From contig CANJPX010000034.1 of NCBI GenBank assembly GCA_947476185.1, positions 1 to 34,552 on the forward strand: 34,552 nucleotides of DNA. Direction: 5' to 3'. The notes under the pieces were generated by a model. That model saw only the letters and a program-made list of their open reading frames with translations. It was not told the origin of the DNA and made no database searches. Positions 1 through 8,984 of the stretch are shown one piece after another. Both the position numbers and the translations under genes were made by a program. The stretch's first letter is position 1, and every line of letters begins with the position of its first letter. Source of the stretch: Bacteroidota bacterium (GTDB taxonomy: Bacteria; Bacteroidota; Bacteroidia; 2-12-FULL-35-15).

Positions 1-3000
1 AATTAATTCCATTTACACTTAATTCTTCTATTCCAATAAATGTGGCAGACGTTGAATAACAACCTGTAACACTATCAATTTGCCGCAAAGTGATTGTTAG
101 TCCGAACCAGGGTAATACGTAATATGGACCCGAGGCTCCCGGAATAATAACACCGCTATTGATCCATTGATTTCCTGTTGGAAAATTAGAGAACAAAGTA
201 TCATTACTCAATGTAATAGTTGGAATTGCCGGTAAAGGAGCTACAAAAATAGTTGTCGTATCTGATGACACGGCACATCCAAAAAAGTCGGTTACTGTAA
301 CACAATGTGAACTTGAAACAGCTACACTAATAGATGATAATGTTTGGAGTGTAGGATACCATGAATATGAATTTCCAGTGCTCGAAGCTAATATCACAGA
401 TTGCCCCTGACAAATCGTATCGTTCTTATTTAATGTGATAGAGGGTTTAGATTGCGGACTTACAGCGATGTAGCTATATTTTGTTACAGAATCAACTCCA
501 AATGCGTTCGTAACAATTAATTTTACATTATTATATACTCCAGGAACATTATATGTTATTATCGGATCTTGCAATGTAGAAGTTAAAGGTGTTCCGCCCG
601 GGAAGGTCCAGTTCCATGCGATAGGTGCATTTGTTGTGCTATCAGAAAATTGAACATTAAATCCGGGACAACCACTCAATGTATCACCTGCAAAATTTGC
701 AAAAGGTTTTAAAGATAAAGGATCATGAATAGTTGTTTGCCACAAACCGCGTCCAAAACTTGCAGCACGCAGTTTGTTCGTGCCATAATGAATTTCAAGT
801 TCATCAACCACAACATTCGGCAAACCATTAGAAAAGGGCATCCAGGAACTAAGATCATTGTCTAAATAATAAACACCTAAATCGGTACCTACATAAATTC
901 CATCGTTTGTTCCTGTTTGATTGACTACACAATTAATAGGAATGTTTGGTAAACTACCGGATAAATTTGTCCAATTAGCCCCACCATCAATCGATTTGTA
1001 AACTTTATTAGTTGAGATATATCCCGATCGTGTAATCCAAATTTTATTTGGATCTGTTGTAGAAATTTCTAAAGCAGTTATCGCTTCACCACCGGCAGAA
1101 GGATAAATAACTGTAGCCCATGTTGAACCACCATCAATTGTTTTATAGATTGCAGCAGAAGTCGCAGCATAAATATAAAGAGGGTTTGATTTTGAAACTT
1201 CCAATATCGTTAATCCACTGGAATTAAATGTTGATATTTTTGTCCATATACCACCTCTGTTTGTAGACTTCCAAACATTTTGAAAACCTGCATAAATTGT
1301 TGCAGGATCAATAGGATCTTGCATCCATGGAGTGACCCATTGTCCTGGTTCTGTGATATTATTTACAATATCATTAAAACTTCCTCCACCATCTGAAGAG
1401 CCTTGCAAAGCTCCATTTTGATATTCACCATACATGTAATTCGGATTACTCCAATCAATAAAACATTCCATCCCATCACCACCAAGCACTCTGTTAAAGA
1501 CGCCTGTGTTAAATAGATTGCAACCATTATCTTGCCATCCTTGAATCACCAAATTGGAATTTGTAACAGAGTTTCCTAAACGATACAATTCACCAATTTG
1601 CATTTGATTACTTATATCTTGCCACGAACCACCAAGATCTGATGTGACAAAAATTCCTCCATCACAAACAGCGAATGTCTTTGTTCCATCCGGACAATAT
1701 TCCAAATTATGGATATCTGCATGCACGTATGGCAATCCGCCATCACCCCACCAGTGAGTCATACAGGTCCAATTTGTTCCGGCATCATTTGATTTCCAGA
1801 TATTCACGCCACCTACTACTATTTCACTCGCATCAAACGGTGAAGCGTCAAGAGAAAGTGTATACCAACCATTTCCACCTGCATCACCTCCGGTATAATC
1901 ATAACCTAATAGGTTGGGAGAATTGCTTTGTAAAAAAAAGGATGTTGCAGAATTTGTTGAGAGGTATAAACCTTTAAAACCACTATCGGAATTTGCCGAA
2001 CATAAAACATATACAAAAGATGGATCAGCCGGAGTTACAGCAATTGCCATTCTGTTTACGGAGGAACTGGAAGGAAGACCGGCCGATACACCAATCAAAG
2101 AAAATGATGTACCTGTATTAATTGATCTGTAAAAAGCTCCGGATGCAGCAGCATAAACGACTGTCGGATCTCCCGGCTTAAATTCCATATCTTTTACATT
2201 ACCACTTGTTAAAACTTTCGTCCAAGTTATTCCAGCATCCAACGATTTATAAACACCGTAAGTTGTCGCAGCAAAGACCATATTATGATCATTAGGATTT
2301 ATTAAAATCTTTCCAATACTTCTTCCTAAACTTGTTATCCAATTTAAACCGGTGATATTCCATGTTAACCCACCATTTATAGATTTCAAAACCCCTACAC
2401 CGTATGAATCGCCAGCGTCCTGATCACCGGTACCGATATACATTATATTTGTATTAGTGGGGTCAATAGCGATAGAACTCACACCAAGCGTTGGTAATGC
2501 ATCTGTATTTGTAATCCATGTGGCACCGGCATCTGTTGTTTTCCATAAACCTCCGGCAGGTGCACCTACCCAAATAATATTGGGATTGGCAGGATGAAAT
2601 GCGATAAAATTCAATCTACCTGCTCCTCCACCGTTTCCCGGAACACCAAATGCTCCCATCGGAGACCAATTCCCTCCCACCATCATCGAACCTTTATACG
2701 TATGACTTTCAATCAATTTCTCTAATTCAGCACTTCCATTATTTAGTAAGCTTCTGTCTCCACTCGGTGCAACACGGGGTTCAATAAATTGTTCCCATCT
2801 TTTATACATTACATATCCTTCATTCTCCTTTTCTGTTTCATGTCTAAAAGTAAAAAAGCTTTTGAACTTTTCTATTTTCTCCTCTTTTGCCCAATAGTTG
2901 TTAAAGGACTTTTGAACATCATAAAAATTCACATTAGGGTCTTGCATTTTCTTGATCCATTCTTGTGAAAAAGAAGAAATAGACATGGAAGAAATAATAA

Positions 3001-3028
3001 TAAAAAAAGCAAAAAATTTACGATTCAT
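1..3028 (-). CDS. Secreted Asp-box (VPS10/sortilin-like) beta-propeller protein with PKD domain, C-terminus cut by window edge
   Basis: The frame is open from an ATG at 3028 to base 1, about 1009 codons with no stop. It begins with a signal peptide (MNRKFFAFFIIISSMSISSF). The body carries many Asp-box repeats of the S-x-D-x-G-x-x-W type (for example TTDAGATW, SLDAGITW, TIDGGSTW, SIDGGANW), the mark of BNR/sortilin-like propellers. A PKD domain follows (FPGGTPLTS ... YNVPGVYNNVKL), then an Ig-like region. The last visible residues, GIEELSVNGIN, look like the linker just before a type A T9SS sorting tail, so probably fewer than 100 residues are missing. An extracellular or cell-surface protein is inferred; the substrate is unknown and no sialidase catalytic set was identified. 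The gene diverges from the secreted protein at 3268. Confidence 0.85.
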   Translation of the reverse strand, partial: MNRKFFAFFIIISSMSISSFSQEWIKKMQDPNVNFYDVQKSFNNYWAKEEKIEKFKSFFTFRHETEKENEGYVMYKRWEQFIEPRVAPSGDRSLLNNGSAELEKLIESHTYKGSMMVGGNWSPMGAFGVPGNGGGAGRLNFIAFHPANPNIIWVGAPAGGLWKTTDAGATWITNTDALPTLGVSSIAIDPTNTNIMYIGTGDQDAGDSYGVGVLKSINGGLTWNITGLNWITSLGRSIGKILINPNDHNMVFAATTYGVYKSLDAGITWTKVLTSGNVKDMEFKPGDPTVVYAAASGAFYRSINTGTSFSLIGVSAGLPSSSSVNRMAIAVTPADPSFVYVLCSANSDSGFKGLYLSTNSATSFFLQSNSPNLLGYDYTGGDAGGNGWYTLSLDASPFDASEIVVGGVNIWKSNDAGTNWTCMTHWWGDGGLPYVHADIHNLEYCPDGTKTFAVCDGGIFVTSDLGGSWQDISNQMQIGELYRLGNSVTNSNLVIQGWQDNGCNLFNTGVFNRVLGGDGMECFIDWSNPNYMYGEYQNGALQGSSDGGGSFNDIVNNITEPGQWVTPWMQDPIDPATIYAGFQNVWKSTNRGGIWTKISTFNSSGLTILEVSKSNPLYIYAATSAAIYKTIDGGSTWATVIYPSAGGEAITALEISTTDPNKIWITRSGYISTNKVYKSIDGGANWTNLSGSLPNIPINCVVNQTGTNDGIYVGTDLGVYYLDNDLSSWMPFSNGLPNVVVDELEIHYGTNKLRAASFGRGLWQTTIHDPLSLKPFANFAGDTLSGCPGFNVQFSDSTTNAPIAWNWTFPGGTPLTSTLQDPIITYNVPGVYNNVKLIVTNAFGVDSVTKYSYIAVSPQSKPSITLNKNDTICQGQSVILASSTGNSYSWYPTLQTLSSISVAVSSSHCVTVTDFFGCAVSSDTTTIFVAPLPAIPTITLSNDTLFSNFPTGNQWINSGVIIPGASGPYYVLPWFGLTITLRQIDSVTGCYSTSATFIGIEELSVNGIN

Positions 3029-3048
3029 TTTTCAGGAAATTTAAAGCA

Positions 3049-3079
3049 ACAAGGTACGGGTTAATGAACTTTTATCAAA
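3049..3079 (-). promoter_or_regulatory. Possible promoter of the propeller gene
   Basis: Read on the minus strand: TTTG (3079-3076), a 19-base spacer, then TACCTTGT (3056-3049). The second box is an imperfect match to the Bacteroidota -7 element TAnnTTTG. It lies about 20 bases before the ATG at 3028. The spacing is right, but the weak -7 box keeps confidence low. Confidence 0.35.
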
Positions 3080-3128
3080 TTAAAAATCAGTTATAATTAG
3101 TATTCCATCGACCAATTAACAATAATAA

Positions 3129-3159
3129 TTGCGCAATAACTTATGTGTAAATATTTTTG
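3129..3159 (+). promoter_or_regulatory. Bacteroidota-type promoter for the SBBP-repeat gene
   Basis: TTG (3129-3131), a 20-base spacer and TATTTTTG (3152-3159) match the TTG / TAnnTTTG consensus exactly. Transcription would start near 3166, leaving a leader of about 100 bases before the ATG at 3268. A second TAAATTTG box lies at 3203-3210 but has no TTG at the right distance. Confidence 0.5.
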
Positions 3160-3267
3160 GGACATGAAAATAAAAAATTACGACAGCAAAATAATTGCGC
3201 TTTAAATTTGAAAAATGGAAAAATCTCATTAAATTCGTTATTAGAAATTTCCGAAACATCTCTCATT

Positions 3268-4989
3268 ATGAAAAAGATTTTCATTTTTCTTTTTTTTCTT
3301 TTATTTGGGAATATATCCTTTTCACAAAGTTTTGATTGGCTAACTCCTGGCGGAGGTCCAAAAAGCGACAAGGCAACAGGGATTGCTATTGACTCTGCAG
3401 GAAACACATATATTACCGGCTATTTTAATGAAGAAGCGACTTTTGGCCCTTTCTATCATCCATTGATCGACCTGCACAGCAAAGAAGTTTTTGTTTCTAA
3501 GATTGACCCTATGGGGAATTATGTATGGTCCAAAAGGGGATCCAATCATTATGATGATCGCGGATTAGGAATTTGCTTAGATCCAGCCGGGAATGTATAT
3601 GTTACAGGAACATGTTGGGGAGGACTCATTTTCGGATCGCTAAATGTATATAACAGCTCCTCTTATACAGATCAAATATTTGTCTTGAAATTAGATAATA
3701 ATGGAAACGAGATCTGGTTAAAAAATGCAGGTGTTGATGAAGCCGGATATCCTTATAATGATGACCAAGGATTTGATCTTACTTCTGACAGTAACGGAGA
3801 TATTTATGTAACAGGATTTCTGTCGAACCATGACCCGATTTCTCATTATGCAAACTTTGATGCCATTCAGGTATTGGTTTCTCCTGATGATTCATTAGCA
3901 TTTGTTGCAAAACTTTCTAACGCAGGTGTTTGGCAATGGGTGCAAACCAACGGAGGTTTAGATGATGCACGCGACAACCGGATAACGACAGACGATGAAA
4001 ATAATGTATATGTGACCGGAGGTTTTAATGAAACACAAACATTCGGTCCTACCACTCTAGTTAGCCATGGAGGTTCGGATGTTTATGTGGTAAAATATGA
4101 TCAACTTGGAAATTTTATTTATGCTGTTAACGCAGGTAGCCCATTAGATGACAGAGGAAATGACATCGCTTTCGACCATAGCAACCATTTGTATATAACC
4201 GGGGAATTTAAAGATAAGGCCGTTTTTGGAACGGATACCATTAACAATAATGGAAGCGGCGGGGATCGAGATATCTTTGTTACGCGCATGACAAAAACGG
4301 GTGTATTTGAATGGGTTAAAAAAGCCGGATCAAATAGCGGTGGTGACAGAGGAAATGGGATCGTAGTGAATAATACCGGTAATATTTTTGTGACAGGTCA
4401 ATTTAAAGATTCAGCGAAATTTGGAGGAACACTTCAAGCATTCACAACTCCCGGGGATATTCAAGTTTTTATTGCTGCAATAGATTCATTGGGTAAATGG
4501 AGATGGGTTTTAGATGGTGGAAGCGCAAGTGATGATAGAGGAAATGGGATTTGCTGTGATAAATATTGCAATGTTTTTGTGGATGGGTTTTATGAAAACA
4601 CGTTAAATTTCAATACAAACACTATCAGTTCTGCAGGTTTGAAAGATATGTTCACAGTGAAAGTTAAAGAGGCTTGCTTTGGTTATGGCTTCGTTGCTCC
4701 TCCCGAGCCTGTTAGTTCGTTTTTTGCTCCAAATGTTTTTAGTCCAAATGGTGATGCTATAAATGATGTATTTAAATTTTCAACAAAAAATATGGCAAAG
4801 CTTAATTGTAAAATATTTAACCGTTGGGGTAATTTGATATACGAATTAACCACTGTAGATGCTGTCTGGAACGGACGAACAAAGTCAGGTTCAGAGTGTT
4901 CTCCTGGAGTTTATTACTATGTTGTGACTGCAGAAGGTGATGAAGGTAAAAAATACAACGAAAAAGGTTTTGTGCAATTACTCAGATAA
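3268..4989 (+). CDS. Secreted SBBP-repeat propeller protein with type B T9SS (gliding-motility C-terminal) domain
   Basis: 573 aa. The open frame extends upstream to 3157, but the ATG at 3268 is chosen because it starts a clean signal peptide (MKKIFIFLFFLLFGNISFSQ). About seven SBBP-type repeats follow, each built around D-D-R-G-x-G-I ... G-N-x-Y-V-T-G-x-F with a later F-G (for example DDRGNDIAFDHSNHLYITG). The last ~90 residues form a CHU_C/gliding-motility-associated C-terminal domain: FAPNVFSPNGDAINDVFKF, then CKIFNRWGNLIYE, W-N-G and SPGVYYYVV. This is the type B T9SS signal, used for export across the outer membrane to the surface or medium. No enzymatic motif is visible; repeats of this kind are usually structural or binding. 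It appears monocistronic. Confidence 0.9.
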   Translation: MKKIFIFLFFLLFGNISFSQSFDWLTPGGGPKSDKATGIAIDSAGNTYITGYFNEEATFGPFYHPLIDLHSKEVFVSKIDPMGNYVWSKRGSNHYDDRGLGICLDPAGNVYVTGTCWGGLIFGSLNVYNSSSYTDQIFVLKLDNNGNEIWLKNAGVDEAGYPYNDDQGFDLTSDSNGDIYVTGFLSNHDPISHYANFDAIQVLVSPDDSLAFVAKLSNAGVWQWVQTNGGLDDARDNRITTDDENNVYVTGGFNETQTFGPTTLVSHGGSDVYVVKYDQLGNFIYAVNAGSPLDDRGNDIAFDHSNHLYITGEFKDKAVFGTDTINNNGSGGDRDIFVTRMTKTGVFEWVKKAGSNSGGDRGNGIVVNNTGNIFVTGQFKDSAKFGGTLQAFTTPGDIQVFIAAIDSLGKWRWVLDGGSASDDRGNGICCDKYCNVFVDGFYENTLNFNTNTISSAGLKDMFTVKVKEACFGYGFVAPPEPVSSFFAPNVFSPNGDAINDVFKFSTKNMAKLNCKIFNRWGNLIYELTTVDAVWNGRTKSGSECSPGVYYYVVTAEGDEGKKYNEKGFVQLLR

Positions 4990-5184
4990 AAAATAATTGT
5001 TTTTATACATCGTTTGCTAACCATCGCATAAACACGGACATTAAATTTTAAATTAATTAATTTAATTCCTCATGTTAATAAAATCGCACTACTCAGAAAC
5101 TCTCCACCATCAATAATTCAAACACTTTCCACTTCAGCTATATTCAGTTGCACTTTCAAAAAAAATTCATTTTAAATTTGCAAT

Positions 5185-5712
5185 CTATTCTATAATATTA
5201 AAATCCAGCGACCTTTCATTGGATTTTATTCGTTTAACCATTACAAAATCATTCATAAAAAATCCATTTCCGATATCAAAGTCGGCAACTTCTTTAATGA
5301 CAAATCCATTTTTGAAATAAAAATTGATTGCTTTATAATTCTGTCGATTAACAGTTAATTCAATTGTTTCGGCAAGCGGGATACTATTTAAAATATAATT
5401 GAACAATAATGATCCGACACCTTTTCTATGATCAGCTGTTTCTATATAAAATTTATTCAGCTGAAAATTCTTTTTATCTTTTGTACTCAAAGAAATATAT
5501 CCGATAGGATTATCCTTGTTGTAAACTAAAGTGAATTTATGACCTTCCTTCATCTGTTTCTTTAAACTTTCACTTGAATACATCGTATGAATCATAAAAT
5601 CAATTTGTTCAATCGAGATGAAAGTGATATAATATTTCCGCCAAATACTTTCCGCCAATTTTGCAATAAGTTCAACGTCTTTTTGTGTTGCTATCCTATA
5701 ATTCAATTTCAT
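5185..5712 (-). CDS. GNAT-family N-acetyltransferase
   Basis: 175 aa. Residues 5-150 show the GNAT fold pattern. The strand GYISLSTKD (71-79) and NKFYI (86-90) lead into H95-R-K-G-V-G100, the Q/R-x-x-G-x-G/A loop that holds the acetyl-CoA pyrophosphate. ELTVNRQNYKAINFYFKNGF is the usual C-terminal N-x-x-A-x-x-x-Y-x-K-x-G-F motif. It should move an acetyl group from acetyl-CoA to an amine; the substrate cannot be told from sequence. It lies 92 bases downstream of the pabA/trpG-like gene on the same strand and may be co-transcribed, without an evident functional link. Confidence 0.88.
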   Translation of the reverse strand: MKLNYRIATQKDVELIAKLAESIWRKYYITFISIEQIDFMIHTMYSSESLKKQMKEGHKFTLVYNKDNPIGYISLSTKDKKNFQLNKFYIETADHRKGVGSLLFNYILNSIPLAETIELTVNRQNYKAINFYFKNGFVIKEVADFDIGNGFFMNDFVMVKRIKSNERSLDFNIIE

Positions 5713-5804
5713 ATCAAAAGGCTATTAACTATTTCTTAATGATTAAAGGGTGTATAAAATATTTCTATAAATATCTCTGAACCAGAATATTATTCCAAGT
5801 TTAT

Positions 5805-6371
5805 TTATCTTACTATCCAATTTTTGATCATTTTTAAACCATACTCGGTTAAAATACTTTCCGGATGAAATTGAACTCCTCTAAGGTCATATTCCTCATG
5901 TTTTATTGCCATTATTATTCCCTGATCATCAATTGCAGTTATATTCAATACCCGCGGCATGTCACTTTTATTTACCGCCCAGGAATGATAGCGACCAACA
6001 TTTATTCTTTTAGGAATATTTTTAAATAAAATATCTTCGTCAATAATTTCAATCGGAGTTGCTACACCATGAAACACTTCGTTTAAATTATTAATAGAAC
6101 CCCCAAATGCTTCCACGATAGCTTGTTGTCCAAGGCAAACTCCTAAAATACTTTTTTTTGCGGCATACATTTTTATAACATCCAACAAAATTCCGGCTTC
6201 AGAAGGAATCCCAGGGCCTGGAGAAAGAACGATCTTATCAAAACGATCCACATCATTAATAGGAATCTTATCATTACGATGCACTTCAATTTCTGCATCG
6301 CTTACTTTTTCAAGGTAATGCACGAGATTATATGTAAAACTGTCGTAATTATCTAGCACTAATATTTTCAT
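5805..6371 (-). CDS. pabA: Glutamine amidotransferase subunit of aminodeoxychorismate/anthranilate synthase (PabA/TrpG)
   Basis: 188 aa, the usual length of a free-standing class I amidotransferase subunit. It has the hallmark start MKILVLDNYDSFTYNLVHYL, the oxyanion stretch SPGPGIPSEAG (50-60), the nucleophile in GVCLGQQ (Cys79), and His169/Glu171 in FHPES. It would hydrolyse glutamine and pass ammonia to a TrpE- or PabB-type chorismate-binding subunit, for tryptophan or folate synthesis. No trpE, pabB or other trp gene is nearby. Lack of a trp operon favours PabA, but the two cannot be separated by sequence here. In many bacteria one protein serves both pathways. Confidence 0.85.
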   Translation of the reverse strand: MKILVLDNYDSFTYNLVHYLEKVSDAEIEVHRNDKIPINDVDRFDKIVLSPGPGIPSEAGILLDVIKMYAAKKSILGVCLGQQAIVEAFGGSINNLNEVFHGVATPIEIIDEDILFKNIPKRINVGRYHSWAVNKSDMPRVLNITAIDDQGIIMAIKHEEYDLRGVQFHPESILTEYGLKMIKNWIVR

Positions 6372-6489
6372 AAATAAATATCCTTTATTATTTCAATAGC
6401 ACTTTCCTATGCTTCCAGAGTCAAAATAAAACAATTTATATTTCATTAGCGATACTCGAAGAATCTTTAAATATCAATCCAAAAGAGGG

Positions 6490-7656
6490 CTATTTCCCTG
6501 AAATTAAATTTTCTAAAATGGCGGTCGTACTTTGCCAATTGAACTTATTGATAACAAATTGATAGCCATTCATAGCAATTTGTTTTGCCTTTGTTTCATT
6601 TTGCAAAAGATCGATGATATGCCGGGCATATTGTTCGGGTGTGTCAGCAACTAAAATTTGTTCATTCGGTTTTGCTCCTAATGCATTGTTTGCTAAAGAG
6701 GATGTGATGCACGGTAACTGCATTGCCATTGCTTCCAATAATTTATTCTGCAAACCAATACTAATTTGCATTGGAGCCACTAAGATTTTCGATTTAGCGA
6801 AATTTATTCTGATATCATCTACCCAACCTGACACGACGACATTTTTGGAAGCAAGCTCCAACACAGATTTGTGAGGCGACGCCCCAGAGATCAGCAAACG
6901 TGTATTCGGTAATTTATTCCAGACAAACGGCATTACTTTTTCTACCAAATATTCAACACTTTCAATATTTGGAGGATAGTTCATATTTCCATTGAATAAT
7001 AATTCAAATTCCTTTTTATGAACTATCGGTTTAAAATAAGAAGTATCAACGCCATTTGGGACGACAACAATATCTTTTTTCATTGGATGGGGAATGAAAT
7101 TCTTATCCTGCTCGGTAATTATAGTTTTAGTTGTAAAATAGCCGAACACTTTGTTTTCATATTTCAGTAATCGCCTATATTCAAAAGCCAAAAAAGGTTT
7201 CATATAAAATGGATCGCTTAATTTTCTTCGTTCCATCCCCTTTGAGAATACATCCATATAATCCAATGTTTTCGGGATATGCGGATATTTTTTTACATAT
7301 TCTGCTGTACGTATCAATTGGCAATAGATATGATCGGGCTTATGTTTAGCAATAAGATCATCAATTTTTTTCTGGGCCTTCGAAAAATAAAAATAACCCA
7401 CCTGCATTGGTTTACCATTAAAAAAAGCTCTAAGTAAATTAAAGAAGATTGTGAATTTCGAAAATTTAATAACAGAAATGGCTACACAATATTTTTTCAA
7501 TTCAACAACAGCTTTTTCATCTAATGTTGTATCGTTTAACGCGAATAAAATAATTTGATGTTTTTTTGACAACTCTTTAATCTGGTTGAATGCACGCAGC
7601 TTATCCCCTTTTTCCAGAGGATATGGCACACGCGATAAAATCACAAATAGTTTCAT
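6490..7656 (-). CDS. Glycosyltransferase, GT4/GT1-like (GT-B fold)
   Basis: 388 aa. The N-terminal acceptor-side domain begins MKLFVILSRVPYPLEKGDK, typical of GT-B enzymes of the stp1-like group. The C-terminal half has VVPNGVDTSYF (about 200-210), LFNGNMNYPPN, SGWVDDI and the donor-binding stretch GLQNKLLEAMAMQLPCITS. It should be cytoplasmic or membrane-associated and transfer a sugar from an activated donor onto a glycan or lipid carrier. Its ATG overlaps the stop of the upstream glycosyltransferase (ATGA at 7656-7653), which indicates translational coupling. Donor and acceptor are unknown. A role in surface polysaccharide synthesis is inferred from its partner and the nearby epimerase. 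Confidence 0.87.
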   Translation of the reverse strand: MKLFVILSRVPYPLEKGDKLRAFNQIKELSKKHQIILFALNDTTLDEKAVVELKKYCVAISVIKFSKFTIFFNLLRAFFNGKPMQVGYFYFSKAQKKIDDLIAKHKPDHIYCQLIRTAEYVKKYPHIPKTLDYMDVFSKGMERRKLSDPFYMKPFLAFEYRRLLKYENKVFGYFTTKTIITEQDKNFIPHPMKKDIVVVPNGVDTSYFKPIVHKKEFELLFNGNMNYPPNIESVEYLVEKVMPFVWNKLPNTRLLISGASPHKSVLELASKNVVVSGWVDDIRINFAKSKILVAPMQISIGLQNKLLEAMAMQLPCITSSLANNALGAKPNEQILVADTPEQYARHIIDLLQNETKAKQIAMNGYQFVINKFNWQSTTAILENLISGK

Positions 7657-8855
7657 TTATTTAATAGATTCTTATAAAAATCAGAAAGTTTATCACAGAT
7701 TAGTTGATTATCATATTTTGCCTCGACCAATTCACGAGCCTTTTTCCCTACCCCATCAGAGAAATCGGTATCTACCAAACATTTGTGAATTGCCTGGGTA
7801 AATTCATTTTCTGTATTCGCTATCAGAATATTTTCTCCATTTACATATTCAATTCCTTCCGCACCAACAGTTGTGGAAACAATAGTTTTTCCAAATGCCA
7901 TCCCTTCAATAATTTTCACCCGCATTCCGCCTCCTGAAGTCAAAGGTACGATCATAATGGACTTCGAATTTATGAACAGATGAGAATCGGCTACTTCACC
8001 TTCAATAACAACATTGTCCATCTTCAACTCATTCATCCACCCAGGCATATTTCTACCGGCTAAATACAATTTCACTGAAGGATGTTTTGCGATCACATTC
8101 ATCCATACATTTTTCAGGAACCAATTTATCCCATCCGCATTCGGCCGCCAATCCATCGCCCCAATATGAAATACAGAGGGCTTCTCAAGGTTGGAAGTAT
8201 CTATCTTATATTTTTTCAGATCAATTCCAAATGGAATATGAATAATAGGAATTTTGCAACCTAAATTTATAAATGTTTTAGAATCTAATTCAGTGATCGT
8301 TGCAATGGCATCGTATTTATTCAACATACCCAATTCATACTTCTTTAAACGCTTTGCAAGTATTTTTAGGTATATTTTTTTTAACTGATTGCCAGTATCT
8401 TCTGCCAATCGTTCCCATATCATGAACTCAACGTTTTGGGATCTTAATACAATCTTCGCTTTTGAATTATTCCTGATCACATCCACATAAGGAGCTACCC
8501 ATAGGGTTTCCAAATGGATAACATCATAATCCTCCGAAAGCAGCCTTTCTACCAACACTTTTTCGAAATCTTTAGAGTAAAAACGAACTATATTATACGA
8601 TTCCGATGTAAATAAATTCAATATTGCATCCAACGGGTTAATCGAAGTATCAATAAATACAGAGCGATAGGATGTCAACTTTTTATAATTCACATCGATC
8701 TCCTCTTCATTTATAAATTGTTTAGGAGTATTTATCGCCAATACATGAACTGTATTGCCTGCATTAATTAATCCGCTGGTAAGTATATTCATTGCAATAC
8801 TACCACCGTCCTTAGGAGGAGATGGTATCTTACTGCAAATCTGTAATATCTTCAT
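7653..8855 (-). CDS. Glycosyltransferase family 4-like protein (GT-B fold)
   Basis: 400 aa. The start MKILQICSKIPSPPKDGGS is a common opening of GT4 enzymes, with the glycine-rich acceptor loop KDGGSIAMN. The mid-region VLRSQNVEFMIWERLA is typical of this sub-group. In the C-terminal Rossmann half, FHIGAMDWRPNADGINWF, LYLAGRNMP and VPLTSGGGMRVKIIEGMA form the nucleotide-sugar site; the final E lies in the expected position of the E-x7-E motif. It is the first gene of a two-gene operon with the glycosyltransferase at 6490-7656 and diverges from an epimerase gene that may supply its sugar donor. The specific sugar is not predictable. Confidence 0.88.
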   Translation of the reverse strand: MKILQICSKIPSPPKDGGSIAMNILTSGLINAGNTVHVLAINTPKQFINEEEIDVNYKKLTSYRSVFIDTSINPLDAILNLFTSESYNIVRFYSKDFEKVLVERLLSEDYDVIHLETLWVAPYVDVIRNNSKAKIVLRSQNVEFMIWERLAEDTGNQLKKIYLKILAKRLKKYELGMLNKYDAIATITELDSKTFINLGCKIPIIHIPFGIDLKKYKIDTSNLEKPSVFHIGAMDWRPNADGINWFLKNVWMNVIAKHPSVKLYLAGRNMPGWMNELKMDNVVIEGEVADSHLFINSKSIMIVPLTSGGGMRVKIIEGMAFGKTIVSTTVGAEGIEYVNGENILIANTENEFTQAIHKCLVDTDFSDGVGKKARELVEAKYDNQLICDKLSDFYKNLLNK

Positions 8856-8903
8856 AAATCAGATCGTTTTCAATTATTTCGCTTCAATTGCTAGTCCTTG
8901 CAA

Positions 8904-8911
8904 CAAATATA
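8904..8911 (-). promoter_or_regulatory. -7 element of the glycosyltransferase operon promoter
   Basis: The minus strand reads TATATTTG, an exact TAnnTTTG, 48 bases before the ATG at 8855. No TTG lies at the preferred 17-23-base distance, so the -33 part is weak. Confidence 0.42.
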
Positions 8912-8961
8912 GCAAATAGAACAACCTAAAAATTGAAGTTTTATATTTAATACCGAATGCT

Positions 8962-8969
8962 TACTTTTG
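8962..8969 (+). promoter_or_regulatory. -7 element of the epimerase promoter; decides the start codon
   Basis: TACTTTTG at 8962-8969 matches TAnnTTTG exactly. The nearest upstream TTG (8933-8935) is 26 bases away, slightly long. Transcription would begin near 8976, downstream of the alternative TTG codon at 8967, which supports the ATG at 8985 as the real start with a very short leader. Confidence 0.45.
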
Positions 8970-8984
8970 GCATATATTATTGAA

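Noticed and set aside
1675-2132. Two plus-strand open frames (1675-1977, 1914-2132) inside the first gene
   Set aside because: They lie antisense to the continuous Asp-box repeat protein, have no domain-like sequence and follow the repetitive composition of the real gene.
3157-3267. N-terminal extension of the SBBP protein to an ATG at 3157
   Set aside because: It would bury the signal peptide behind 37 polar residues, and the ATG overlaps the promoter box at 3152-3159.
3268-4680. Repeated units, considered as a DNA tandem repeat or CRISPR-like array
   Set aside because: The similarity is at protein level (SBBP repeats) with divergent codons; there are no identical DNA repeats or regular spacers.
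5050-5063. Palindrome AAATTAATTAATTT between the SBBP and GNAT genes
   Set aside because: Low-complexity AT sequence with no T-tract or promoter relation; not enough to call a terminator or operator.
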